Part shown: positions 42,850-52,513 of the stretch, piece by piece
Layout: every line of letters begins with the position of its first letter
Position numbering within the stretch: the first letter of the stretch is position 1
The notes under the pieces: generated by a model
What the model saw: only the letters and a program-made list of their open reading frames with translations
Database searches by the model: none
Told to the model about the DNA's origin: nothing
Source of the DNA: SIG307 sp964545045
Lineage (GTDB): Bacteria; Bacillota; Clostridia; Lachnospirales; Lachnospiraceae
DNA length: 64,000 nt
Reading direction: 5' to 3'
Assembly: GCA_964545045.1 (NCBI GenBank)
Contig: CAZJEN010000017.1
Coordinates: 1 to 64,000 of the forward strand
Program-made: the position numbers and the translations under genes

Positions 42850-44601
42850 CTACTCGGCAAGAACATCCTTTTCAAACAAATTCCAAACCTCCGGATCCTC
42901 AAAGCCTAATCTCCAGGCTGCAATACCGGCCAAATCCGCTTTTCTGATATACAGAATCTTTTCCTGAAGAGACTGCACATCCTCCATCCACATTTTGCAG
43001 ACAGCCCCGTCCTTTTCGTACTCTGCATAGTACTGACGAGTCTCCTCATCCCATACCGGTGTCACTTTATTTCTGGAAAGCTCCGTCTGTGCCGTCACCA
43101 TGGAAAGTGCGGCCGAAGTCAGCTTTGTACTGCCGTTTTCTTTCGTCTCGGTCCATAATCTGGTATAAAACGGCACCGCCATGATTACCTGTTCCTTCGA
43201 CACCATGGTAAGAATGTTATCCACCGCCGTTGTCAGGTACTTGTAAGACGCTACGGAGCCCGCAACCTCCGAGCCCGCATAATGCTCGTCATAGGCCATA
43301 ATAATGACATAATCCACAACCTCGCCTTGAGCCGCCCAGTCATAATAAGCCGCATGAGCGGAAGGAACATAGTTGTCCACGGAAAGCACCAGGCCGTTGG
43401 CACGACACTTTACAGACAACTCTCTTAAAAACTGGATAAAATGTGGCCCCGTCTCCAAGGAAAGCATCTCAAAATCAATATTTAAACCGTCCAAATCATA
43501 CCGGATTGCCTCTGCCACCAACGCATTCATCAACGCTTCTCTCTTTTTCGTAGAGGAAAGCACTTCATAAGAATTCGCCGTAGGGTCAAAGCCCTCCGCG
43601 TCCGCAATATCAAAATTATCCACCAATCCCCATACTTCCAGACCGTAGGATTTCGCAGTTTCCACATATGCTGCATCCGCTAAGGATATAAGCGGGCTTT
43701 CCGGTTCACTCTCCTCATCCCACTTTGCAACACGGAACCAAGTCGGAGACACCACCGTCATTTGTTTGTTATTCTTAACCAAACTCTCCAGACCGGCATT
43801 TGCGGTTTTGTTGGTTACCTGATGCCAGCCTAAAACGATATCCTTATCCGATAAAATATGCGGATATACCGCCGGGGTGTATTCGGAAGAATAGCTCTCG
43901 TGATAGGTCTCGCTTAAATCCTTCTTCCGCACATATCCGAACAAACCGTCCTCGGTCATAACCTTCACAAACTTCGTGCTGGTCTCGGTTCCGGCATCCA
44001 CATACCATACAACGCTGTCCTTTTTTAAGTCACACAAATTCGGACTCTTAATATCCGCCGTCTCCCGCACCGTCGTGTCCTTCTTTGCTTTTAGGGATAA
44101 TACATCCTTTGCCCCGGTACGAATCAACACTCTTGCCGGCTTCTCATAAAAGGTGTAAGTCACATCGGAAAACAATGCCGCAAACTCCAGTGACATATAC
44201 GGCACTCCGCCCTTGGTCAGAATCGGGTCATGAGACAATTCGTTTCGTGCTTTATTACTGTAATACACCGCCTCCATCGGATAAGCCCGGATAATCTCAT
44301 TCGGCATAGTATAGGTCAAAACAAACTCTTCTTCATCATAATAAAAATCTTCGTTAATATAGGTAAACACCGTCTCTAAATCGAGGTAAATCCCTCCGTT
44401 TAAAAGCAGTGCGTTTTTCTCATATTTTTCATTCCAAAAGGTGACATAAGCCTCTCCCTCCGGCACTGTCACAACCTCTTCCGGTGCGATATATTCTTTA
44501 TTCGGGGTATACTTCCGCACCAAAGCAACACCCAGCACCGCCGCAATCAAAAGCAGCGCCACAAACACTCCGATTATTGTAACTCCCGTTTTCTTCTTCA
44601 C
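42850..44601 (-). CDS. GH18-family protein with stalk-like N-terminal domains
   Basis: Membrane-anchored or secreted protein of 583 residues. After a signal anchor (VFVALLLIAAVLGVALV), residues 50-150 resemble copper amine oxidase-like repeats, and about 165-225 form an SH3b domain. A GH18 barrel fills 250-580, with the catalytic DGLNIDFE motif (DxxDxDxE family form). Relatives act on spore cortex or cell wall (YaaH/SleL type). GTG start at 44601 with AGAGGAAA upstream. It has its own promoter and lies 40 bp upstream of cwlD, so both may contribute to spore wall metabolism. Confidence 0.88.
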   Translation of the reverse strand: MKKKTGVTIIGVFVALLLIAAVLGVALVRKYTPNKEYIAPEEVVTVPEGEAYVTFWNEKYEKNALLLNGGIYLDLETVFTYINEDFYYDEEEFVLTYTMPNEIIRAYPMEAVYYSNKARNELSHDPILTKGGVPYMSLEFAALFSDVTYTFYEKPARVLIRTGAKDVLSLKAKKDTTVRETADIKSPNLCDLKKDSVVWYVDAGTETSTKFVKVMTEDGLFGYVRKKDLSETYHESYSSEYTPAVYPHILSDKDIVLGWHQVTNKTANAGLESLVKNNKQMTVVSPTWFRVAKWDEESEPESPLISLADAAYVETAKSYGLEVWGLVDNFDIADAEGFDPTANSYEVLSSTKKREALMNALVAEAIRYDLDGLNIDFEMLSLETGPHFIQFLRELSVKCRANGLVLSVDNYVPSAHAAYYDWAAQGEVVDYVIIMAYDEHYAGSEVAGSVASYKYLTTAVDNILTMVSKEQVIMAVPFYTRLWTETKENGSTKLTSAALSMVTAQTELSRNKVTPVWDEETRQYYAEYEKDGAVCKMWMEDVQSLQEKILYIRKADLAGIAAWRLGFEDPEVWNLFEKDVLAE

Positions 44602-44636
44602 AAGCGTTTCCTCTTTTCTGTATCTTACTGTAATTT

Positions 44637-44665
44637 AGTATATACAAGTTATAAAAAATAATCAA
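44637..44665 (-). promoter_or_regulatory. Promoter of the GH18 gene
   Basis: Minus-strand TTGATT (complement of 44660-44665) and TATACT (complement of 44637-44642), spacer 17 bp. Confidence 0.65.
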
Positions 44666-44836
44666 CCCCATTTTGCCGCCATGTCCCATCTTCCTTTTCA
44701 ACTTTTCCTGAGAGAACAAGCCGTTTTCGTCCCTTAGAGACACAGCGGCAGTCACGGGTCCGATTCCATACGGAGGCAGAACCTGTGTGATATGCAAAAC
44801 AACCTCCGAGTGGTATGCACCTTCGGATTACTTTCA

Positions 44837-46129
44837 TTACAATACGGTCTGAAATAATTTCCGGCTATTTCGGTCAACTCGCAGAACATCTTCCACATAC
44901 GGCATCTCGACGACCTTTCCGAACCGAACAGGAAGCATTTCCCGCTCCCCTCCGGTAATCACTGCCGTAATGCTCTTTCGTACCGCTCCGTCTCTTACCG
45001 CCCCGGCAAATTCCTTCCATTCCGGCATCCGCCACGGGTAAAGAGTTCCCAGTACAAACCGGCTGTCACACCGAAAGAATTCCTCCGAATTTCCTTCCTG
45101 CCATACTCCGAAATGTAGCAGAATTGTCTCATACCCTTTTGCCGCATAAGCCCCGATTACAGCGGAAGAGCCCTCTGTAACGTAGCATATTCCCTGTAAT
45201 ATAAAGTACTCCGGCATTGCTTTTTTTATTCCGAACACGCTCTCGTAAAGCTGTTCGAATATGTGTCTTCCCGACATATCAATACATGCAATCCGACTGT
45301 TTTCCCTGTCGTTCAGATATGTCGCCAATAATGTACAAAAGGCCCCGCACTCCGCACCTTCATGGATACCGGCTATGCCGATATATCCGGGTCTTCTTCC
45401 CTTCCGTCGCGCTTTTTTCCCTGTTCCGCGGCTAACCTTCTGCAGCTCTTCCTTTAAAGCCGAAACACTCGGATAACGTTTTGCGGGAACATCTCTCACA
45501 CATCGTTCATAGATTGCAAATAACGCTTCTCTCCCCTTGCTTCTCTCTCCCAGCATAACACCGATTACGCAACCGATTCCGTATATATCGGAACTTTCCT
45601 CTGCCATGCCGTTATACTGTTCGGGAGCCGCATACCCCTGCGTACCGAACATCACTCCGGAACACTCCTGTTTTCGTATTGCTCCGCCGAAATCAATTAA
45701 GGTAAGTCTGTCTCCGCAAATCATAATATTTTCCGGTTTTACATCCAAATACAAGATACCCTTCTGATGCAAATATTCGATTATTTCACAAAGCTGAATG
45801 GAATAATTTGATATAAAAGATGTTGAGAGGCATTTCTGCCTATTAAGAAAATCATGTAAAGTTTCCCCGCCCATATCTTCTTCGATAATATAGCACGCAG
45901 ATGCATCCTCCTCAATATCATAAATACGAGGAATTGCCGTATGGTGCAACAGTTTCAAAGTGTGTGCTTCCCTCTTGCGTTCTTCATAAAACGGCCTGTT
46001 CTTTAAAAGACGTTTTATAATCCGCCGTTCTCCGAGCATCCTGTGCTCCGCCAGAAATACCTCGCCTCCGCTGCCGTTTGCAAGCAGTCTGAGTATCCGG
46101 TACTTCCCAAATAATAATTCTTCTTCCAT
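44837..46129 (-). CDS. Ser/Thr protein kinase with degenerate ParA/MinD-like tail
   Basis: Protein of 430 residues. Residues 1-260 are a eukaryotic-like kinase: glycine loop LANGSGGEVFLAEH, Lys in RRIIKRLL, catalytic Asp in LYLDVKPENIM and metal site LIDFGGA. APEQY closes the activation segment. After a basic linker (KKARRKGRRPGY), residues 265-430 look like a ParA/MinD ATPase-like fold: YIGIAGIHEGAECGAFCTLL stands where a P-loop would be, but the GKT is missing, so ATP binding there is unlikely. Lipid or protein binding may remain. AAAGGAG lies close to the ATG. It has its own promoter. Confidence 0.85.
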   Translation of the reverse strand: MEEELLFGKYRILRLLANGSGGEVFLAEHRMLGERRIIKRLLKNRPFYEERKREAHTLKLLHHTAIPRIYDIEEDASACYIIEEDMGGETLHDFLNRQKCLSTSFISNYSIQLCEIIEYLHQKGILYLDVKPENIMICGDRLTLIDFGGAIRKQECSGVMFGTQGYAAPEQYNGMAEESSDIYGIGCVIGVMLGERSKGREALFAIYERCVRDVPAKRYPSVSALKEELQKVSRGTGKKARRKGRRPGYIGIAGIHEGAECGAFCTLLATYLNDRENSRIACIDMSGRHIFEQLYESVFGIKKAMPEYFILQGICYVTEGSSAVIGAYAAKGYETILLHFGVWQEGNSEEFFRCDSRFVLGTLYPWRMPEWKEFAGAVRDGAVRKSITAVITGGEREMLPVRFGKVVEMPYVEDVLRVDRNSRKLFQTVL

Positions 46130-46208
46130 CTTCTCCTTTCTGCACGCCCTATGCGTACCGATTTGTCCTTTTCGCTGTCGGATTGCCGGTGATTTCTCAC
46201 CTGCATAT

Positions 46209-46238
46209 ATTATAACGCTCTCAAAACACGACCTGCAA
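46209..46238 (-). promoter_or_regulatory. Promoter of the kinase gene
   Basis: Minus-strand TTGCAG (complement of 46233-46238) and TATAAT (complement of 46209-46214), spacer 18 bp. Confidence 0.6.
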
Positions 46239-46353
46239 GCATTTTTCTCTTCGCAATTTTCACAAACTTTCCATTAATTTTTCGTACAGTATTACTAAAA
46301 TTAAACCCGCATTTTTCCTTACCTTCTTTATACAAACTTCACAATTTATGTTA

Positions 46354-46382
46354 TTGACTTTCGTTGAAAATTACTATATACT
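46354..46382 (+). promoter_or_regulatory. Promoter of mecA
   Basis: TTGACT (46354-46359) and TATACT (46377-46382) with a 17-bp spacer; the ATG lies 32 bases further on. Confidence 0.8.
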
Positions 46383-46413
46383 TTGTATAACACGAAGAAG
46401 GGGGTGCATACAC

Positions 46414-47148
46414 ATGACAATCGAACGTTTAAGTGATACTCAGATCCGTTGTACGTTAAACAAGCAAGATTTACAGGAGCGTCAATTGCAGTTAAGCGAA
46501 CTATTCTACGGCAGTGAAAAAGCAAAGGCCCTATTCCGTGATTTAGTACAAATGGCATCCTACGAGTGCGGTTTTGAAACCGAGGATATGCCTCTTATGA
46601 TTGAGGCCATCCCGGTAGATGCAGACTGTCTCGTTTTGGTCGTAACCAAAATGGAAGATTCCGAGGAACTGGACTCCAGATTTTCCAATTTCACGCCTTT
46701 TACCGAGAAGGAAAATATTTCCGAGAAGATGCCGATTCCGGCTCTAGCGGATGAAATTTTAAATTATTTCTCACAGTTCAAGGATTTATTAACGAAAAAG
46801 GCGGATGAACTTTCCAAGAACAAAGAACAAAGCTCCGAACCAAAGCTTGAGCCTCTTGTTAAGGTATATTCCTTTGATTCCCTGCCGGCAGTAAGTCGCT
46901 TTGCGGCGGTAGTAGCTCCTCGCTATCACGGCACGGCCAAGCTCTATAAAAATCCTTCCGATGAACACTACTATCTGCTTCTCGGAATGTCCGGTCACAC
47001 CGCAGAGGACTTTAACAAAATCTGTAATATTGCTTCTGAATACGGCTGTTCCGTCTCCGCAAGCAATGCTTCTCTGCTTTATTACACTGAACACTTTGTA
47101 CCGATTGCGGATAATGATATTCTGGGAACACTGGCAAAGTTAAATTAG
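46414..47148 (+). CDS. mecA: MecA-type adaptor protein
   Basis: Adaptor of 244 residues that brings substrates to ClpC/ClpP. The N-terminal domain opens MTIERLSDTQIRCTLNKQDL as in MecA; the acidic linker and C-terminal domain (VYSFDSLPAVSRFAAVVAPR and the GYCSVSASNASLLYYTEHF-like end) are family-like. AAGGGGG precedes the ATG at 46414. An earlier ATG lies in the promoter and is rejected. A single gene with its own promoter and terminator. Confidence 0.88.
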   Translation: MTIERLSDTQIRCTLNKQDLQERQLQLSELFYGSEKAKALFRDLVQMASYECGFETEDMPLMIEAIPVDADCLVLVVTKMEDSEELDSRFSNFTPFTEKENISEKMPIPALADEILNYFSQFKDLLTKKADELSKNKEQSSEPKLEPLVKVYSFDSLPAVSRFAAVVAPRYHGTAKLYKNPSDEHYYLLLGMSGHTAEDFNKICNIASEYGCSVSASNASLLYYTEHFVPIADNDILGTLAKLN

Positions 47149-47206
47149 AATTTAACTTTTATCATTTGGTACATTTATCAGTTTTGAACATCATCCAAAC
47201 AAAAAC

Positions 47207-47234
47207 GGGCTGTGCATCCATTGATGTACAGCCC
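47207..47234. terminator. Bidirectional terminator between mecA and the GH3 gene
   Basis: GGGCTGTGCATC (47207-47218) pairs with GATGTACAGCCC (47223-47234), with AAAAA on the left and T-rich bases on the right. It serves mecA and the convergent GH3 operon. Confidence 0.88.
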
Positions 47235-47252
47235 ATTTCTTATTACCTCATT

Positions 47253-49406
47253 TTACAGAATCTCGGTTTTCTTACAAACAACAGAGAAACTCTCCGGCTT
47301 CTTTCCCGTCAATGCAATACTTCTACTATCCGGCTGGGAAGTGCCTACAAACACTTCATAGGAGCCCTCATTTAACACAAACGCAGCATCCTCATCATAT
47401 AATGCAAATGCCTCATCCTTCAGTACGAGCTCAACGCACTTCTCGGTACCCTTTTCCAGCTGTACCTTCTTCAAGCCCTTTAACTGGAACCAAGGTGCAT
47501 TCTTCACATCCTTCGCCTTTACGTATACCTGTACGGTCTCCGCTCCGTCATAATCTCCCACATTCGCCAAGGTAGCCTTTACGGTAATACTTCCGCCCTT
47601 TGCGATTTCAGTCTCCGATACGGAAACATTCTTTAATTCAAAATCGGTATAGCTGAGACCGTAACCGAACGGATACAACGCCTCATTTTCCATGTAACGG
47701 TAGGTTCTGCCCTTCATGGCATAATCGGTAAATGCCGGCAATTCCTCGGAAGTACGATAGAATGTCACCGGAAGCTTGCCCTCCGGAGCATACTCACCGA
47801 ACAACATCTGTGCTACCGCACGACCGCCCTGAGCACCCGGATACCAAGCCTGTACGATAGCCGGAATATGCTCCTCTGCCCACGGGAATGCCAAAGCACT
47901 ACCGGATAATAATACCAATACCACCGGCTTACCGCTTTCACAAATCGTCTGAAGCACCGTATTCTGAAGACCCGGAAGCTCCAGATTCGGCTTATCACCA
48001 CTGGCGAACTCGTTACCCTGATCGCCTTCTTCACCTTCCAGACCGGAATCCAGTCCCATAACAGCGATGATTACGTCGGACTCATCACAAACCGCACGCA
48101 CCTCTGCAATACGGTCGTTCTCCTGACCGAGACCGGAAATCTTATTCTTAAACAAGTGACATCCGTCGGAATAACGTACTCTTACATCATCTCCCAAATA
48201 CTCCTGAATACCCTCTAAAACTGTAATATACTCGGATGCCGTCCCCTCGTAATTACCGATTAATGCCTTCCGGTTGTTTGCATTCGGTCCGATAACACCG
48301 ACCGTCTTTAATTTCGTCTTATCAAGCGGAAGAACATTGCCTTCATTCTTTAATAAACAAAGAGTCTTCTTCGCCACCGCAAGATTGAACTCCTTCTGCT
48401 CCTTACTGTCTACTACGGAATAATCTATGGTATTATACGGAACATGCTCCGGCGCATCAAAAATGCCGAGACGCATCTTTGAAACATACAGACGCTCTAC
48501 CGCACGGGTCAACGTCTCTTCCGTTACCAGGCCCTGCTTTACCGCTTCCAGCAAATTCACATAAATGTGTCCGCAGTTCAAATCACATCCGTTGTTCATG
48601 GCAAGAGCCACAGACTCTACCGGAGACGTGGTTAATCCATGTCCCTCGTGAAAATCCTTAATTGCCCAACAGTCACTGGTTACATGACCGTCAAAGCCCC
48701 ATTCGTCACGTAAAATATCCTGCAGCAAAGTCTTGCTTCCGCAACAAGCCTCTCCGTTGGTACGGTTATAAGCTCCCATAACGGTTTCAACCTTCGCTTC
48801 CTGTACACATGCCTTAAATGCCGGCAAATAGGTCTCATACAAATCCTGCTTGGACACTTCCGCATTAAAGCTGTGGCGCACATCCTCCGGTCCGGAATGT
48901 ACCGCAAAATGCTTGGCACAGGCTGCCACCTTCAAATACTTCTCATGCTTACCCTGCATACCTTCAATAAAACGCACACCGAGACGAGAGGTCAAATACG
49001 GATCTTCACCGTAGGTCTCATGGCCGCGTCCCCAACGCGGATCACGGAAAATATTTACGTTCGGAGCCCAGAAGGTCAGGCCCTTATAAATATCCGTATC
49101 GCCGTACTTCTGCTGCATATTAAATTTTGCACGTCCTTCTGTGGAAACGTGGTCACCCACTTCCTCCATCATATCCTCATCGAAAGCTGCCGCCAAACCG
49201 ATTGCCTGCGGAAATACCGTTGCCACACCGGCTCTCGCCACACCATGCAATGCCTCATTCCACCAGTTATACGCCTTAATGTCCAAACGTTCAATTGCCG
49301 CAGCCCAGTGTAAAGTCTGGAATACTTTCTCCTCCAGTGTCATTTCGGCAACCAAAGCCTTTGCTCTTTCCTTAAAGGAAAGACTTTCATCCTGATATTT
49401 CTTCAT
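47253..49406 (-). CDS. GH3 beta-xylosidase/beta-glucosidase-like enzyme
   Basis: Exo-glycosidase of 717 residues without a signal peptide, hence cytoplasmic. Domain order: (beta/alpha)8 barrel with FWAPNVNIFRDPRWGRGHET and the nucleophile region GFDGHVTSDCWAIKDF; the alpha/beta sandwich with GPNANNRKALIGNYEGTAS; then a fibronectin-like C-terminal domain. CDLNCG and the RWGRG form are typical of the xylosidase/arabinofuranosidase branch. It would cleave oligosaccharides imported by the ABC proteins encoded upstream. Likely the last gene of that locus, before a strong terminator. Confidence 0.92.
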   Translation of the reverse strand: MKKYQDESLSFKERAKALVAEMTLEEKVFQTLHWAAAIERLDIKAYNWWNEALHGVARAGVATVFPQAIGLAAAFDEDMMEEVGDHVSTEGRAKFNMQQKYGDTDIYKGLTFWAPNVNIFRDPRWGRGHETYGEDPYLTSRLGVRFIEGMQGKHEKYLKVAACAKHFAVHSGPEDVRHSFNAEVSKQDLYETYLPAFKACVQEAKVETVMGAYNRTNGEACCGSKTLLQDILRDEWGFDGHVTSDCWAIKDFHEGHGLTTSPVESVALAMNNGCDLNCGHIYVNLLEAVKQGLVTEETLTRAVERLYVSKMRLGIFDAPEHVPYNTIDYSVVDSKEQKEFNLAVAKKTLCLLKNEGNVLPLDKTKLKTVGVIGPNANNRKALIGNYEGTASEYITVLEGIQEYLGDDVRVRYSDGCHLFKNKISGLGQENDRIAEVRAVCDESDVIIAVMGLDSGLEGEEGDQGNEFASGDKPNLELPGLQNTVLQTICESGKPVVLVLLSGSALAFPWAEEHIPAIVQAWYPGAQGGRAVAQMLFGEYAPEGKLPVTFYRTSEELPAFTDYAMKGRTYRYMENEALYPFGYGLSYTDFELKNVSVSETEIAKGGSITVKATLANVGDYDGAETVQVYVKAKDVKNAPWFQLKGLKKVQLEKGTEKCVELVLKDEAFALYDEDAAFVLNEGSYEVFVGTSQPDSRSIALTGKKPESFSVVCKKTEIL

Positions 49407-49511
49407 TTTTGTACCCCTTTCTGTATGATTTCATAGCATCCAAATAATTAACTTTAGATTTAATTTTCGTCATTTAGCTACTTTATTAGTTCTCATCACA
49501 TCTTATTACGT

Positions 49512-49560
49512 AAAAACCGGGACCGAACTCTGAAAATGAATATTTCAAAATCCAGCCCCG
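49512..49560 (-). terminator. Terminator between the GH10-like gene and the GH3 gene
   Basis: Minus-strand CGGGG, near 49556-49560, pairs with the CCCGG complementary to 49517-49521, enclosing a long partly paired loop; TTTTTA follows. Transcription could read through in part to the GH3 gene. Confidence 0.55.
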
Positions 49561-49585
49561 ATATCCTTATCTTATTACATTCATC

Positions 49586-50971
49586 TTAGAAGCCCTTTAC
49601 CGTAACATCTCCGATAATTGCAAAGAATACATCCATCACATTCAAATCAGCATCAAACATACTCGGATAGCTCTCTAATTGAACACCGTACTTCACTTCC
49701 AAAGTAAGATGATCAATGTACTCTTTCGGTTGGTTCAGATTTGCGTTATCATTTGTCAAGGACTCGAAGGTAATGCTCTTAATGTCATAATTCTTCTTTA
49801 ACTCATAATTCAGAATATTCGTCATCAAAGCCTTGTAACGCTTCGTTCCTCTGGCAAGCAACTCCTCCGGAGTTTTGTCCAAGTCACCTCGATTTCCTTC
49901 ATTGGAATCTACGTTAAACTCCGTAAAATGAAGCTCCAAACCGGTGGCACTCAAAGCCTTTACCATATCCTCCATAAGGAACACAGTCGGACCGTTCGGA
50001 TTGTAATGAGCCTGTATAGCAACACCGTCAATAAGACTCTTCTCTTTCAAAAGGTTAATCAAGGCAAGGGAAGGCTTCAAGGTGTTCGTCTCATCCAAAC
50101 CATCCTGGGAAAGAAGTAACTTTTGGTCTGCAGTTGCATACTTTCTGGCGAACTCATAGGCCTTTACCACATACTCCTCACCAATGGTCTGATACCAATA
50201 AGTAGAACGATATTTCAACTCGTTACTTTCAGCCGCAAGAATCGGGTCATCCAAAACCTCCCAGGAAATTACCACTCCCGGATAATTCGTATTACAGTAT
50301 GTAATAATATCCTTAATATAATTCTCCAGACGCATGGTCATAACTTCCGCATCCGCAAACTCTACGGTAGTCGTAGTATTACCTTCTGCATCCGTAGTCT
50401 CAACTACCTGATTCCGGTCAAGATCCTTGGAAAACGCCCACGCCGGAGTCGACTCGGTAAGCAAACGCGGGACACGAACCGTAAGGTTATTGTCCTTTGC
50501 AAACTTTAAAATCACATCCGCCGCAGAGAAATTGAGCGGAATATGGGTCTTATCCGTGGAAACCTTCGCTGTCTCGTAGTCCATAATAGTTTCCGGCATT
50601 AAATCCTGCTTAATACCAATCGAATTGAACTGCTCTTTGATGATAGCCGCACGCTTCTCATCCATAACATCTATTAATAATACATCCATGCCCACAGCAA
50701 ACACGTCCTTATAGGCGAGTTTTAACTGCGGAAGCTTATTTTCTTTTTCATAATACTCTTTAAACTTCTTTGTCTCATATACACTGACTTCTTCAGTCTG
50801 GTCATTGTTACCCTCTTGCACTACAACAACCGGAGTCGGTGTCGGTGCCGGCGTTACCGTCGGTCTCGGGGTAATCGTAGGTACCGGTCCGATTTCTACG
50901 GAACCGGAGCATCCCGCAAAAAGAAATGTCGCAGCAAGCGCTAACAAACCGATTATTTTCTCTTTTCTCAT
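49586..50971 (-). CDS. GH10-like lipoprotein with altered catalytic motifs
   Basis: Surface lipoprotein of 461 residues. The signal peptide ends in FAGC, then a Pro/Thr linker (PTVTPAPTPTP). The rest follows the GH10 xylanase fold: NFSAADVILKFAKDNNLTVR, YWYQTIGEEYVVKAYEFA, DGVAIQAHY, and the nucleophile-like LHFTEFNVD. Yet the usual GHTLVWH segment reads VRVPRLLTE, the acid/base VVNE reads EVLDDP, and the NDYN motif reads SQDGLD. The protein may be inactive or have a different activity, perhaps as a glycan-binding component. AAAGGAG before the ATG at 50971 fixes the start. It lies after a solute-binding gene. Confidence 0.85.
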   Translation of the reverse strand: MRKEKIIGLLALAATFLFAGCSGSVEIGPVPTITPRPTVTPAPTPTPVVVVQEGNNDQTEEVSVYETKKFKEYYEKENKLPQLKLAYKDVFAVGMDVLLIDVMDEKRAAIIKEQFNSIGIKQDLMPETIMDYETAKVSTDKTHIPLNFSAADVILKFAKDNNLTVRVPRLLTESTPAWAFSKDLDRNQVVETTDAEGNTTTTVEFADAEVMTMRLENYIKDIITYCNTNYPGVVISWEVLDDPILAAESNELKYRSTYWYQTIGEEYVVKAYEFARKYATADQKLLLSQDGLDETNTLKPSLALINLLKEKSLIDGVAIQAHYNPNGPTVFLMEDMVKALSATGLELHFTEFNVDSNEGNRGDLDKTPEELLARGTKRYKALMTNILNYELKKNYDIKSITFESLTNDNANLNQPKEYIDHLTLEVKYGVQLESYPSMFDADLNVMDVFFAIIGDVTVKGF

Positions 50972-51067
50972 ACACAACACTCCTTTCCAATCTCTCCCAC
51001 CTGTTTTTAGGTAGCACATAAGGGGCAGGCAAGCCACCCCTTATGTAAAAACCTATGTTGTAAAATA

Positions 51068-52513
51068 TTACTGTCCATTTGCCTCAGCAACGATTGCATC
51101 CCAAGAATCCTTGATTGCTGCAACCTGGTCAGCCGGGGTAACGTTAGCAAACGGATATACCCATAAGAGGTCCGGACCAAGGTCGGTAGAAATAAGGGTC
51201 TGGTTGAGGAAGTGAGCGCTTACGCCGTCATTGAACATAACGATGGTCTCGTCGATTGCTCTCTCATCGTTGAAGTGAGAGTAGTAGGTCTCCTTCCAGT
51301 CGTTCGGGTCATCATAACCCGGAGTAGCCATGGTGTATACATTGTATGCGAATGCAATGTTACCAGCGGTCTCTGCATCGTAGCAGGACGGGATGATGGT
51401 GATGTTATCACATACATAAGAATGATAACCTTCCTGTCCGTCCGGCTTCGGCGGCATTACGAAACCAACCGGATCTTCCATAGCGTCACCGTAGGTCTGG
51501 CCCGGCTGACAAGTATACTCTTCGTTGAAGGTCATAGCTGCCTTACCTTCCTGGAATGCTGCATAGAACCAGTCCCAGTTAGCGCCTTCCGGCGTCGGCA
51601 TCTCGTAACCCTTGTTGTAAAGCTCTACAGCGAAGTTAAGTGCATCAAGAACTGCCTTGGAGCCCATGTTGTTGGTAAGATTACCGTTCTCGTCCTTACC
51701 GAAGTAGTCCTCACCGGTAGATGCAACTAAACAACCCATGGTTGCTGCACCCTGAGAAACGGTAGCATAAATATCAGTAACACCATCGTTGTTGGTATCA
51801 CGGGTTAACTTAGCACAAAGCTCGTCGAACTTGGACCAGGTCCACTCGCCACTTGCCTGCAAATCGTACGGAAGATCCGGATCAAGACCAGCTTCTTCGA
51901 AGAGTCTCTTGTTCCAAATCAAACCACCACGCGGCTCAGACTTAGCAGCTCTCATACCGTAGATGCTGTCGCCCTTGGTCATTAAGTTCTTAACTGCTAC
52001 GCTCCACTTATCCTCGGTGAAGTCAAGCTCATCAAGAGTAGCAAGGTCATAGAAAAGACCGTTCTGCATCGGCTTTGCTACGAATCTGTAGTCAAGCTCG
52101 AATAACTGAGCTGCCGGCTCACCAGCAGTAATGGAGTTTACGCAAAGGTCGGTCATTTCGCCCCAACCAGCTACAGTCTTAGACTGCATCTTGAAGTTGT
52201 ACTTTGCGAAGATTTCCTGACGATACTTTGCAGTAGCTTCTTCCTGAGCGTTGGTCGGCTCAGCCGGGGTCTCCGGAGACCAGTGGTCACCGATGATTAC
52301 TTCCATACCACCGAGATCTCTTGCCGGGATCGGGGTTGCAGCCGGGGTCGGGGTTGCTTCCGGATCATCGCCACCCTCATTACCCGGGTTCTCAGTTCCC
52401 GCGGTCGGGGTTGCATCTGCCGGAACATCTGCCGGCTTGTCGCCACATGCAGCAAGGCTGCCAAGAACGGTTGTTGCAGCAAGGAAAGCTGCAGCATACT
52501 TCTTAATTCTCAT
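51068..52513 (-). CDS. Extracellular solute-binding lipoprotein (CUT1-like)
   Basis: Sugar-binding receptor of 481 residues for the permease pair upstream. Signal peptide with lipobox LAAC at about residue 22, a low-complexity Thr/Pro/Glu linker, then a SBP_bac_1-like fold with acidic and aromatic residues typical of oligosaccharide sites (WTWSKFDELCAKLTRDTNND, GANWDWFYAAFQEGKAAM). It is the most codon-biased gene in the locus (repeated GAAG/CTTC-type choices), consistent with high expression. A hairpin-rich 170-bp gap precedes it. Confidence 0.92.
   Translation of the reverse strand: MRIKKYAAAFLAATTVLGSLAACGDKPADVPADATPTAGTENPGNEGGDDPEATPTPAATPIPARDLGGMEVIIGDHWSPETPAEPTNAQEEATAKYRQEIFAKYNFKMQSKTVAGWGEMTDLCVNSITAGEPAAQLFELDYRFVAKPMQNGLFYDLATLDELDFTEDKWSVAVKNLMTKGDSIYGMRAAKSEPRGGLIWNKRLFEEAGLDPDLPYDLQASGEWTWSKFDELCAKLTRDTNNDGVTDIYATVSQGAATMGCLVASTGEDYFGKDENGNLTNNMGSKAVLDALNFAVELYNKGYEMPTPEGANWDWFYAAFQEGKAAMTFNEEYTCQPGQTYGDAMEDPVGFVMPPKPDGQEGYHSYVCDNITIIPSCYDAETAGNIAFAYNVYTMATPGYDDPNDWKETYYSHFNDERAIDETIVMFNDGVSAHFLNQTLISTDLGPDLLWVYPFANVTPADQVAAIKDSWDAIVAEANGQ

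Noticed and set aside
44498..44797. A 99-residue minus-strand frame (TTG start, GGAGG upstream) before the GH18 gene
   Set aside because: It overlaps the GH18 promoter and start in another frame. The ribosome-like site is suggestive, but the C-terminal part is clearly a shadow of GH18. The first 55 residues could conceivably be coding; evidence is too weak.
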